Source of the DNA: JAGQOZ01 sp041399205
GTDB taxonomy: Bacteria > Planctomycetota > Planctomycetia > Pirellulales > Pirellulaceae
Length of the DNA: 64,000 nucleotides
NCBI GenBank assembly: GCA_041399205.1
Contig: JAWKTK010000004.1
Location: 310,001-374,000, forward strand
Direction of reading: 5' to 3'
The notes beneath the pieces are model-generated. The model saw only the letters and a list, made by a program, of their open reading frames with translations, was not told the DNA's origin and searched no databases. Below are positions 28,201-40,200 of the stretch, piece after piece; within the stretch, counting starts at the first letter, position 1; every line of letters begins with the position of its first letter. Made by a program: the position numbers and the translations under genes.

Positions 28201-31200
28201 GGCGTGTCGAGGTATTGTTCGGTCTTTTTGATGTCGTTGCCAATACGTTCAAAGACAGTCACCAACGGCTTGCCGGCCGCGTTTTTCTGACCGGTGTCGG
28301 TAATTCGAATCACACCTTCGATGCCGCTGCTGGTGTCGAGTTCGTTCAGCAATACTGGATAGGACGTGGTGTTATTAATCTGAATGCGACCATATCCATC
28401 AAGTGCTCGCACTTCACCTCCGCCGGTGCTGAGCATCTGCCCGGTCAAGCTCATGAATCCACCTTGGACACGAGCGGCATTGACTTCAATGCGATTCTCC
28501 AACGCATTGTAGAAGACTCGAATGTTCTGGTTATTTTCTTGCGAAATGAACTCCAGCCCAGTGCCGGGATCGACTTGTGGTTCCAAACCACCGGTCGTGA
28601 TGCGGAAGAACGGATCGCTGGTGGTTCTACCATAGGCGTATTCCGCCGCATCAATCTGTGACTGCACGGCCGGCGTAATATTCACCTGCAAGTCTTTCAA
28701 ACCACTCTGAATGATGCCGTTCACGTTCAATTGCTGAGCACCGATCAAAACGTTATTCGCGGCAATGATGTTGCTTATGGGCGCCGCATTGACGGCAGTA
28801 TTCACACGAGAAGTTGTGATTGAGGAGAAGTCGGGTTCGTCTCGTAAAGAAATTTGATTGGCTTGTTGCGCCGCCGTGCCCACTGCTTCGGCATCGGCCT
28901 GGATGCTTGCCCATGCGCTCAACAAACTACCCGGATCGCCGCCCGTGTGAAACAGCGCGTCCGCTGCGGTCAGTACAAAGTCTCGCCCAGAAGAAATGTC
29001 CAGCGTTCCCGCGTTCATGTTGGCTCGAGATATCACGCTGCCTTCGGCCGAAATATTCACCACGCCTTGCAAGTTGTCGATATCGCCCACAATCTCGATA
29101 TCGGGCGTGCCGAAATCGTTCCACGGAGCCGACTGATTGCTGGGATCGTCTTCGTTGAAGGTGCTGGCGATGGTAATCGAAGGAGGTGCCGCATCATTCG
29201 CGGGTGTGATGGTTCCGCTGAAGTTCAAGCCGGTAACCAAATCCGCGGCACTGGCCAGTTCCACCGAATTAAAACGAACTCGGCCACCTTCATTATCAGG
29301 AATTTCAATCTTGTCCAACCGCAGGTACGCCGGACTATTGTTCACAATGGAAACGGTCACGTCACCTGGCGCGTTCAAACTCCCCGAACCCGTCAAGCTG
29401 GCTCCTTGTACGTAGATAGTTCCCGATTGAGCTCGAATCGGATCCAGCGTAATAAACGGCGCGGTCAACGAATTGTCAAAGACTTTGGTACCGTCCGGAG
29501 CTTCACCCTCCAAGCCGAGGTCTCGCATTTGCTGTTCAATCAAATCTAATTCGGCCGAATACGCCGCTTGCGATTCCGCATCGCCGGAATATTCCTGGAT
29601 CAGAGCTTGGAGGCGAATTCGCTGTTGGACCAAATTGGTTGCCACCGATTCAATGCTGAATGTCGAACCAATATCGCCCACGTTTTGTGTCACTTCGACC
29701 ATGCTGGCTTCGTCCACAACGTTGGAGCCTTTGTCAATCGTGATCGCTCGATCCTTCAAGATTCCCACTTCGATCGAACCATCCACATTCACCAACGTGT
29801 CCTTGGTGTTGGTGGACGAACCACCCTTCAGCTCTTCTGAAATCCCGCTGCTTCCAAATAACGCATCAATGCCGGCCGAAACGGCAGCCAGCCAATTCTT
29901 GCCAGTTCCGTAAGCCTTGATTTCCGCCGTGGCTAGTTCTTCCGCAATTAGATTCACGTCTTGCGCGGCCCGCAGTACCGACCCGGCACCGACATCCACC
30001 GAATGGTCTTGGTACAGATCCACATTCGATTGCAGCACGTCAAGCGGTAAGAAGGAAGCGTTTAACGCGTCGCCATGTGAAGTGAGCTGGAAGAAATTTC
30101 TCGCTCGTTCGCGATTTCGCCCCGCCAGCAAATTGATCTCACCCAACGCCGTGACGTTGGTGTTATCACCAATGCTGGCTACATTCTGACTGTTCACCAC
30201 CACATGTGAATCGACCACGGCCGCCGACGCCAAACCATACGTATGCACCGAAGGTTCCGTCTTCAAGATGCCTCGGCTTCGGGTTTGCAGATCGACGTCA
30301 CCCACCGTGGTAATGTTGGAATTGTCTCCAATGGCCGCTGTGGCGTTGTTTTCGTTCAGGCGAATGTTACTGGTCGCTCCCGAACCGACAATCAGGCCAC
30401 CGGTGTCCAGTTGGACGTCGTCTTCTCCTTCGACATCATTGAACGCACTGACCAAAAGGTTGCCGGGGCTGAAAACGTCTCCTTCCACTTCCAAAGAAAC
30501 GTGATCGCCCACGGTGGCTAACGTGTTGTTGTTGATATCGGTTTCACTTTCCGATGCGTTACCTTGCAATACGCCACCCGAACCGGCTTGCACGTTGTTG
30601 CCGTTGACGATGTCCTTTCGACTGCGATTGGTGGCCAAGATCTGCACGTCTTGTGTGACAATGTCGGCGTAATTGCCGACATCCGCGACCACGGTGGCAT
30701 CCACGTCGTTGGTGGCCCACGAACCGCTGAAACCGACCGCCGATGCTTGCAGCGAATTGGTGGAACTGTCGAATCGAGCATTATGGGTGGCCTGAATCAT
30801 CAGGGACGCGACTTCGATCTGGCCGGTGTTTCCGGCCGAACCATCCGTGATGAACGCTCGAGTATTGCTGTTCGCATCGGTCGAAGCGAACGATGCCGCG
30901 CCAGCTACCAAGCCGCCGCTGCCCGCTTCGGAACGAGCGTAATTGAAGTCGTCACCCGCCGAATTGATTTGCAACGCCGTCTGACCAACTCGTGAATAAA
31001 CCACGGGTTGGCCTTCTTCCAAGCCGTGTCCGGCGCCCAGTTCAATCGAGTCTCGAGCAACATTCACGTGCGCCACGGGATCAAACAGGCGCGACGGCTG
31101 AGCCAACACGCCGCCGTAGGGCGTCACGGCGTGCGCGATCCCCGCACCGACGGCGGTCAAATCAATCGCGCTGGCTTCCGCGTCTCGGGAAGTGGGTGAA

Positions 31201-34200
31201 AGTTTGATGCGACGGCTATTTTGAAGCACCAGTCGATGTCCAATGGTGTCGACCGACGTGGTATCCAGATCCATGACTGCATTGACATTAGGATCGTTAT
31301 TTCGCAAGCGAATCAGACCGTTGTTTAGCACTTCCACATCGTACGATTCGCCGTTAATCAAACCACCTAGCGGTTGATTGACTACCGATTCATATAGGTA
31401 GACCACTTCGTCGCCTGTTTGGAGCCCGTGGTCCGCGCCCAGATCAATGGTGTTGTTGGCGGCGTCGACGGCAGCTCGAGCGAACGGGCGTTGGTCGTCA
31501 ATGACCACGTAGTAGATTTCGCCATCGGTCAGGCCGCCCACATCTTCGCCATTCTTCACAGTGACGTCGGTCGAAAGGTAGCTTTGCGTGGAGATTGACG
31601 AAATAGCTTCTGCGTTGTTTCCACCTGCAGCGTACAACCCCACCGCGTAGCTGTCCGCCGAAGCAAACTGCCGCGAATTCCCGCTGGCATTGATCGCCAC
31701 TCCGTTAGTGACATACAGTACGCTGTCTTCGGCCACAAACGCGGTCGCCGTGCCGTTGGACTTGGCTTCGGTGACCGTCGCGTTCGCTCCGATCAATCCA
31801 CCAACGGATCCCGTCGCATCCGCTTCCGCTGCGTATCCGCTGGCTGGATTCGCTACGGACGAAGAAAGGGTCACGGAATTAGCCGTCACTTGGACGTCGC
31901 CCACGGTTGGATCGAGCGGATTGCCCAGGGTTGCAATCGTGTCCGGAGACGCATGTGAAAACGCCGTGGATACTCCTACGGCTGCCGCTCCGGCCGAGAT
32001 TCCAAACGAATTGGATTCCATTTCCGGCGTGGCGACCGCTGACACGGTTATGTCACCCAAAACGTCAATCACGGTGCCGTTCAAGACATGGGCGCGAACG
32101 TTGGACGTGAATTCCGTTCTCGATTCATTACCCTGGCCAGCACCAATACCTGCGGCCACAGCCAAGACGTCAGCCAAGGCGTCCAGATTCGATGCGGCCG
32201 TGATCGAAACATCTTGGACCGTTTGCCCGGCGGTACCAATCTGATTGTTCGTTCCTAAATACGCGAACGTCGAACCGCTGACCTTGACTTCGGCCACCGC
32301 TGCACCTGCGGCCAATCCGCCGACTGACGCACCTTTGCCCGCCGCCGAGATATTTCGATTCGCGTCGGCATTGACAATGAGCTCTGCCGCTCGAACCACG
32401 TTGACGGAATCTTCTGTGTACGCCGTTTGGACGCTCTTGTCGTTGACGATGCCGACCTGGGCTCCCAGGCCGATCAGTCCTCCGGCCGCACCGCCAGCAG
32501 CCAGCACGTCAATGTTGTTGACGTAACCAGCGTCAATCTTGACTTCATCTACTGCGGACACGGTAGCGTTGGCTTTGACGTAGGCCGACGTGTTGCTGGC
32601 CAAAGTGGTCACGTTCACGCCCGCACCAACGGCTGCGCCACCACCTATCGCTGCCGCTCCGGCCAGCGCGTCCAGCGTCACGCTTTCGTCGGCCGTGACG
32701 TACAGATCTCGTCCGGCAACTACCGTGGCGGATTCGCCGACAAAGGCCACCGTTCCGGTAACCACCGGATCAACGGTCAGTGACAACGATTGCAAATCGC
32801 TGGAAAATGGCAGCTCGTCACCTCGATCAAAATTCGCCGACAGCGCCGAGTTTGCCGCAGACGCCTGGCCGTGGCTGGTGGCGTCCAGTCCAGAACCAAT
32901 GGAAATCACCGAAACCGCTCCGGCAATCCCCAACCCGCCACCGGCAAACGCAATCACGTTGGAACTGACGTCGCGAACCGCATCGGCATCTACTTTGACA
33001 TCGCGAACCGCCGTTACATCCGAGTTGGCACCCACATGAGCGTCTACAGTGTTCTTGATGGTGATGACATCTACGGACGCGCCCAACCCAGCGGCGCCAC
33101 CTGCAACGGTACCAGCAATGTTGTCATATTCAGCCGTGTTCATGGCCGAAATCTTGACGTCTGGCCCGGCGTCCAGACTGCTAATGGTTGGCGAACCAAG
33201 TGGGTCTAGCGTATCCACGAAGGCTCGAGTTGCCGAATGGGCGTTCACCACACTGACCGTTCCACCCACACCAACAATTCCGCCGGCCGCCGTCGCGCCA
33301 ACCAGTTCCAGGTCTTCCACGGATGTCGCATCGATCACAATATCGCGATTGGCGGTCACATCGCTACCTCGGACAAACGCTTCGGTGGAACCACCAAACG
33401 TGCCTACCACCACGGAACCACTAGCACCCAGAATCAATCCGCCTCCCAGCGAACCAACGGCCAGCGTGCCGTCGACATTCGAATTCGCATCGACCTTGGC
33501 GTCTCGAGCCGACTGAATCGTACTTCCTTGAATCGAAGATGACGTGTCCGTATTAATCACGTTTACAGCCACGGATCCAGCGATGCCCACCTTACCGGCA
33601 ATGGCCAAACCGGCCGCAATCGCCGTTACATCGACATTGGAATCACTTCGCACCAAGACGTCACCTGCCGCAGCGGTTGACGTAACGGTGGCGTTGGAAA
33701 TGGTCGCTTGGATGTCGTTATCAATTTCGTTGTAACCCACCGCTGCGCCGGCAGATACCGTGCCTGCCAGGCTGGCCTGTCCTGCGATGGTTTCAATGCT
33801 GGACGTATCACCCGCAAAGACATCGACATGCGAAGTGTCGGTCGTCACATTGGCTCCGGCCGAAATATGGGCGTCCACATTCCGACGGATCAAGTTCATG
33901 GACACTGCACCGCCTAAGGCGAACGTGCCGGCGCCGGCTCCGGCGGCCGTTAGGTTATTGATTTCAGCGTCGGCCGTGGCGGAAACGTTGACGGCGTTGG
34001 CAGTGACGGTGGCGTTTTCAATGGTCGCTCGAACCACGTTCTGGTCCGAATTGGCCGAATCGTTTGGATCACCACCGATGTAGTTGTAGGACACAGAAGC
34101 ACCGATGGACGCGGAACCGGCGCCGACCAGCGTGCCTGCCAATGAATTGATGGTGGCGTCGTCCGTGGCCAGCACGTTCACGATACCGGCGTCGGCGTGC

Positions 34201-37200
34201 ACCACAGCGCTGTTCGCAATTCTTGCTTCGACAGTGTTCTGCAGCCAATTCAACGAAGCGCTACCACCGCCCGCAAAGGAACTCGCTCCCGCACCAGCGA
34301 TCGTGATACTAGTCACCTGCGAACTACCTCGATCCGGCAGCGCCACCGTATCTCCGTCCAACGTAACGGACGAAAGATCCGGATTCACGTCGGGTGGCGC
34401 AAATCCGGCCGTCACGTTCACATTTCCAGCGGCCGAATCGACGTTACTGGCTTCGATATACGCTGAAATCGAATTGGTGGTTTCAGTGGTCGCCACGGAC
34501 GCACCGATCGCTCCGCTGCTGGCTCCGGCCACGGCGCCGGCAATCACCAACAGCGTTGCGCTGTCTTGCGCAGAGACTTGCACAACGCCATTGGCGTCGA
34601 CGTCAGCGCCGCCAATAATCTTCGCTTCGACGGTGTTGTTGATTTCGTTCAGCGAAACCGAACCGGCCAAGGCAGCCGAATTCGCTAATGCTCCGCCGAC
34701 CGAAATGGCCAAAATGGACGGATTCGAATCGGCCGTCACGGCCACGCTGCTGGCAGTAGATTGAACCGACGAATTGTCGATCCACGCTTTGACGTGATTC
34801 TGAATTTCATTCGTACTAACCGACGCTCCGATCGCTGCCGTACCTGCTGCACCGGCCAAGCCACCGGTGAGTGCAAAAATCTTGGATTTGTCTTCCGACC
34901 GCACCGCCACGGCGTCTCGAGCCGTCACGTCGGCACTGTTGCCGATAAACGTGTTTGTTTGATTGCCGATGTCATTTAACGCCACCGAGCCACCAATGCC
35001 CAGCCGATTGCTGACACCACCTGCGATGGCAATCGTAGTGATCGCCGCACTTGTTTTGCCATCCACCGCCAAGCTGCCCGTCGGAGCTGACACTACAATG
35101 TCACTCAAATAGCTGGTGACTTCGCTGTGAATCGAATTCAACGTCACAGAAGCACCGACGCCTGCCTTTTGTCCGGCGCCTAACGCTCCGGCTACGGAAA
35201 CGATGTCCGCGTTGTCTTCGGCCTTGACGCTGCCATTGCCGTCCAGTTGCACTCCGGTGCCAACATTGCCCGACGCGTGAGCCGCCGTTTGGTTGTCAAT
35301 TTCGTTAATGGAAATCGCCACGGCTGCGGCCATGCCTTGCGGTGCAGCGCCGATGGCGGCAGAAACGGCGATAATTTCTTCGTCCAAACTCTGGTTACCA
35401 CTGTAAGCGTTGATCACCAGGTTGCCGGTCAAATCGACTTCGGAATCTTGCAGGTAGGCGAAGGTTCGATTGGCAATTGCGTTCTTCACTGCCGCCGCAC
35501 CCACTCCGGCTTTGCCGCCGTAGCTGAGCGCTCCAGCCACTGCCAGAATCGAAGCGTCATTGACCGAATTGATGGTCAGATTTACCGCGTTGAAGCCCGA
35601 GACCGATTCCACAAACGCCAGGGTGTGATAACCCACTTCATTAATGGAAACCTGCCCAGCAACACCCACCTTACCTGCCTTGCTTCCGCTGGCCGCAAAG
35701 GACTTGATATCGCCCGTGGTGTCTGCATCGACCAGAACGTTGCCACCGGCCGTCACGCTGGCTTGTCGGATGTACGCCGCGGTGGTTCCGTTGACATCAT
35801 TCTGAGAGTACGAACCGGCCAATCCAACCGAAGACTGTCCCGAAGCCAATGTAACGCTACCCGAAATGGCCAGAATTTCCACGTCGGCGTTCGCTTGCAC
35901 GGTGATATTGGTCGTCGCGTTCACGTCGGCACCGCGATCGATCGAGGCAATGGTTTCGCCCGAAATTTCGTTCAGCGAAACATCGGCCGACAATCCCAAG
36001 CCAAATTTTCCGCTGCTCTGTCCGCCACTGTTCAGCGACGTGGTGGCGTTGGAAACAGGCGAATTATCCGATACCGATCCGGCCAGAGAATAGGAGCCGA
36101 GGCTGCGCTGAGTACTGGCGTTGACGTCAATCACATTGGCCGTCACGCTGCCTGCTGACCCTGTTGCTCCGGTGGTCAGATTGGCGGCCGTCGTGGATTC
36201 ATCCACCACGACACTAACGTTGGTGAGAAACAAAATATCGTCCGTGACAGAAGCCACGGTGTACGAACCGTTATTGCTGGGCGAATTAGCAACGGTCAGC
36301 GACTTACCTGATTTAAATCCGTCCGAAATCCAGCTACCACTTTCTCGCACAATGTATCCGGGCGCCGTAATCGACGCACTCGTAACACCGCTGGCGGTGG
36401 TGAGCGCGTCGCCCGAAGTCAATTCGTCCGTCAAGTTGGTCACGGACAACACATTGTCTTCTACCAAGACAATTCGATACGTGCCGTTGTTCGCACCGGC
36501 ATTGCCAATCGTGATCACTTGTCCTTCCAAGAATCCATCGTCAATCCAACTGCCACTGCTTCGAGTGATCGTGTCGGAAACTTCGGGCGCTCGAATGCTG
36601 ACTCCGCTTTCCGACCCCAGCGACAACGAATCTTCCCAGTCTTGCAGCACCAGAACGTTGCCGCTGACTGATTCGATGCCATAGAAGCCGTCGTTGTTGG
36701 ATGAATTTTCGATAAGAATGCGCAGGCCTTCTTCAAAACCGTCGGCTGCCCAGTCGCCGGTAGATCGAGTGATCGTGTATTGGCCTTGGCCGTTTACGCC
36801 GTAGGTGAGCGTCGGGTTGCCGGTCAACGCCGTGTCCTCAAAGTCGAGCGTTGGCGAACCGATCAAGCGAGGATTCCGGAAGGTGAGCATGGGCTGTTCC
36901 GAAACGGCACCGGCGTCTCCAATGAATGCTCGTTCACGCGCCGTCACGTCTACCAACGATACCGAACCACCAAACGCGACGGTGCTGCCTTTCACAATAG
37001 CGCCGCCGATATTGAGGTTGCGAATTTCATCGTCCGCTGTCACCAGGACCGTGCCGCCGGCGTTCACGATCGCTTTGTCGTCAATGTAGGACAGCACTGT
37101 AGTGTCGTCGCCGACCATGGAGAAGACACCTTGAATGGCAACCTTGTTGGCTTTGGCTTGACTGATGGCCACCACGTTGATGTTGTGTTCGGCAAAGGCG

Positions 37201-40200
37201 TTCACCGTAATGTCTTGGCCAGCGCTGACCACGGCGCCGTCCGCGATGTGAGCTTCCGCAAAGGTCGACACGTTGATAAATTCGCCCGTGCCACCAACAC
37301 CGTTCGCCGGTTGATCGCCAAACAGTAGCGGCACGTTAATCTTGGACGCTTTCACGCCCGCAACGTTTAGCGTGTTGATTTCGTCCTTGGCAATCACTTC
37401 GACTGATTGATTGACGTCTGTCAGATTTTGGTTCACCAAGGCAGTGGAGTCGATGTGAGCGGTGGAGCGGTTGTCAATGTCAAAGACGCTGACCGTGCCT
37501 GCCAAGCCTAGTTTCGAACCGGTGCCGCCGCTCCGACCAAACGAAGTGAACAGAAGATCACTCAGCTGTCCGCCGACAAAATGGTCCAAGATTTCTTCGA
37601 CCGAACTGTAATCGATCTGCCACGGGTAAGGCACGTGTGTGGTAGCGCTGACGGTCGTGGTTCCCAACGCGTCTGATGCGCCCGCAATGTAAGCGTCCGC
37701 ATTGTTGTCATAATTGGCGATGATGACCGAACCGCTGACCGCGCCATTGCCACCGCTGTTGGTGGTGGCGTTAACATTCATGTTATCTTCGCTGGTGGCT
37801 AGCACAGACAAATCGGTTTGAGCCGAAACATCCGCCGTTGTGGCGATGTATGCCGTCGTGTCGTTGGAGGCATCCGCATAGGCGACGGCTGCCGACAGGT
37901 TTAACTTACCTTTGCGAATTCCGGGGAATGAAAATTTGTCAAATGCTGAAGCCGCCTTCTCGCCACCGATCGCCTTGATCAGGTTGCTCTTCATGCTATG
38001 CGATTGCTGCGCAATTCGCTGCTTGGTTTTGCCAATCAAGCCGCCGTGACTACTGGTGGAACTGGCGGCGGCTTGCGTATTGTTGCCCTGCGTCATGGTG
38101 TCGGCCTGCACGGTTAACGCTGCATTCGCGTCGGCTTGACCGGCAATAAAGGCGGTGGTGTTGGTGCTGAGAAGATTCACGGCTGTTGCTGCACCGGCAC
38201 CAACGCCGCCAGCCGATCCAACTAACGCGGACAACGCGTTCGCTTCGACTTCACTTTGTGTCGATGCCGTCACGTCGATGTTGTTGCCCGTGATGGAGGA
38301 ACCAGACGCGGTGGAAGCGGTGGTGGTGCTGCTGGTATCGGCGTAGGCAAACGACAGATTGATGGGTGTGTTTCTGGATTGTCCTTGAGCGGTGGCGGTG
38401 GTGGTGCTGCCCGTGGTGGCATCCAGCGTCACATCGCCTCCGGCGGTAATGCTGGCGGTATCATTCAAGGTGGTGGATGCCGTTGCGTCTGATTCGGCCC
38501 ACGCCGCCGAAAGCAAGCTGAACGAAAAACTGGGCGTCGACTTGGAGGTCGCGTTGGATTCCAGAGTGACATTTCCCTGCGCGTCAATGACGGACGTGCC
38601 ACTGACGCTGACGGTGCTGGTGGCTTCGGACAGCGAAACCAGCCAGTCGGTTGCTACTTTGAAAATGTTTTCGGCAATTTCGTCAGGGTCGGGCAGGTCT
38701 GAGCCGTCCGTGAAATTCGGCAGTAACGATGTGTCGGCATCGGCTGAGATGCTGACGTTGCCTTGCGACGTGATGTTCGAATTGGCCAGCGTTACCGTTG
38801 CCGTGGCGGTTTTCTCGAAGCCGAATCGATCGGCAGCGTTCGCCGAAATCGAAATGTCTCCGCCATGCAGCGTGGCCGAAGTGAGCGAAATGGTGGATGA
38901 CTTGGATCCACCAAACGGATTGATGTAGTCGATCAAAATATCTAACGCGTTGTTGGGGTTCTCGGCGCTAATGGAGATCGATCCGGCCGCATGCGAGTTT
39001 GGATCATCCACATGGGCATATATGGCCGAACCAGTAGCCAAGGTGATGTTGGTCGCATCTATGGATACACTGCCGGAATCGCCCGATGATGTTCCGGCTG
39101 CTGGAGTTCCAGCGGCCAGATCACGAGTCGAAACGGTCACGCCGTTGTTGATGGACACGGAGTCGGCGTTGATGGACAGACTGCCGCCCTGTAAGCTCAA
39201 GTTTTGCGCGATGATGACATTGTCGGAATCAAAACCGCCGACGATCGAATCAGCTACGGGGACGCCGCCCTTGATGGTCAGCGACGCAGAAAAGGCTGCG
39301 TCCAGCGTATTGACAGTGATGGTGTCGTCGCCAAATCCGCCAAAAATCGTCAAGCTGCTGGTCGGGTTGGTGAATTCGTAATTGTCACTGACCGAACCAC
39401 CGCTCCAAAAGCCGAATTCGGTGGAACTTGCTCCTCGAATCCGAGACTTTCCGGCGGTCGGTGCATTTTCCAGAATCAGCGAATCATCTCCGCCGCTTCC
39501 CCAAAACGTGAGGTTCGCTGGGTCCGCGTCGTTAATCAGCGAATCCAGATTGGTGTAATCAATGTTCCAACCTTCAAACGTAATGTTGTGATTGCCGGCG
39601 CTGGTGTTGGGACGCACCGCTACGTTGTCGACACTGCCGCCTAGCAGAGAAAGTGTGTCGGTCTGTCCCGCTCCACCGTCGATCATGCCGGAAACACTGC
39701 CGGCAGCCGTGAACGAAAAGCTATCGCTTCCCGCATTGGACCCGGTCAAATTTTCCACGCCAGTAAAGCTCAATTCGTTCACGCTTCCCGCGTTCGCGCC
39801 GGTGACGTTCCACTGAGAATCGGCAGCCGGTCCGATCAGTTCGTCACCAGACGATGTACTGCCAACCACCGCTTGGATATTGGTGATGCTGCTGATGTCG
39901 GTAGCGCTGTTGGTGGTCAGGTTCACGGTGATGGCTGAACTGCGCGAACCATAGTTCAGTGTGTTGCCTGTTTCGCCGCCGCCATCAATCTGAGCGAAGG
40001 AAGCGGAATTGCTCATCTGAAACGAATCTGCAAACGATTCTGCGCCGAGAAGTTTTTCTACGTTGTCAAACGTCCAGCCGTGAACGGTTCCCGCACCGGC
40101 GCCGGTCAAACTCCATGTCGACGCGACGTCGGGACCGGCAAAGGTGTCTTCGTCTGGTCCGGTGCCACCGTCATAGTCGAGTGTCAATCCGACGGCTTGG

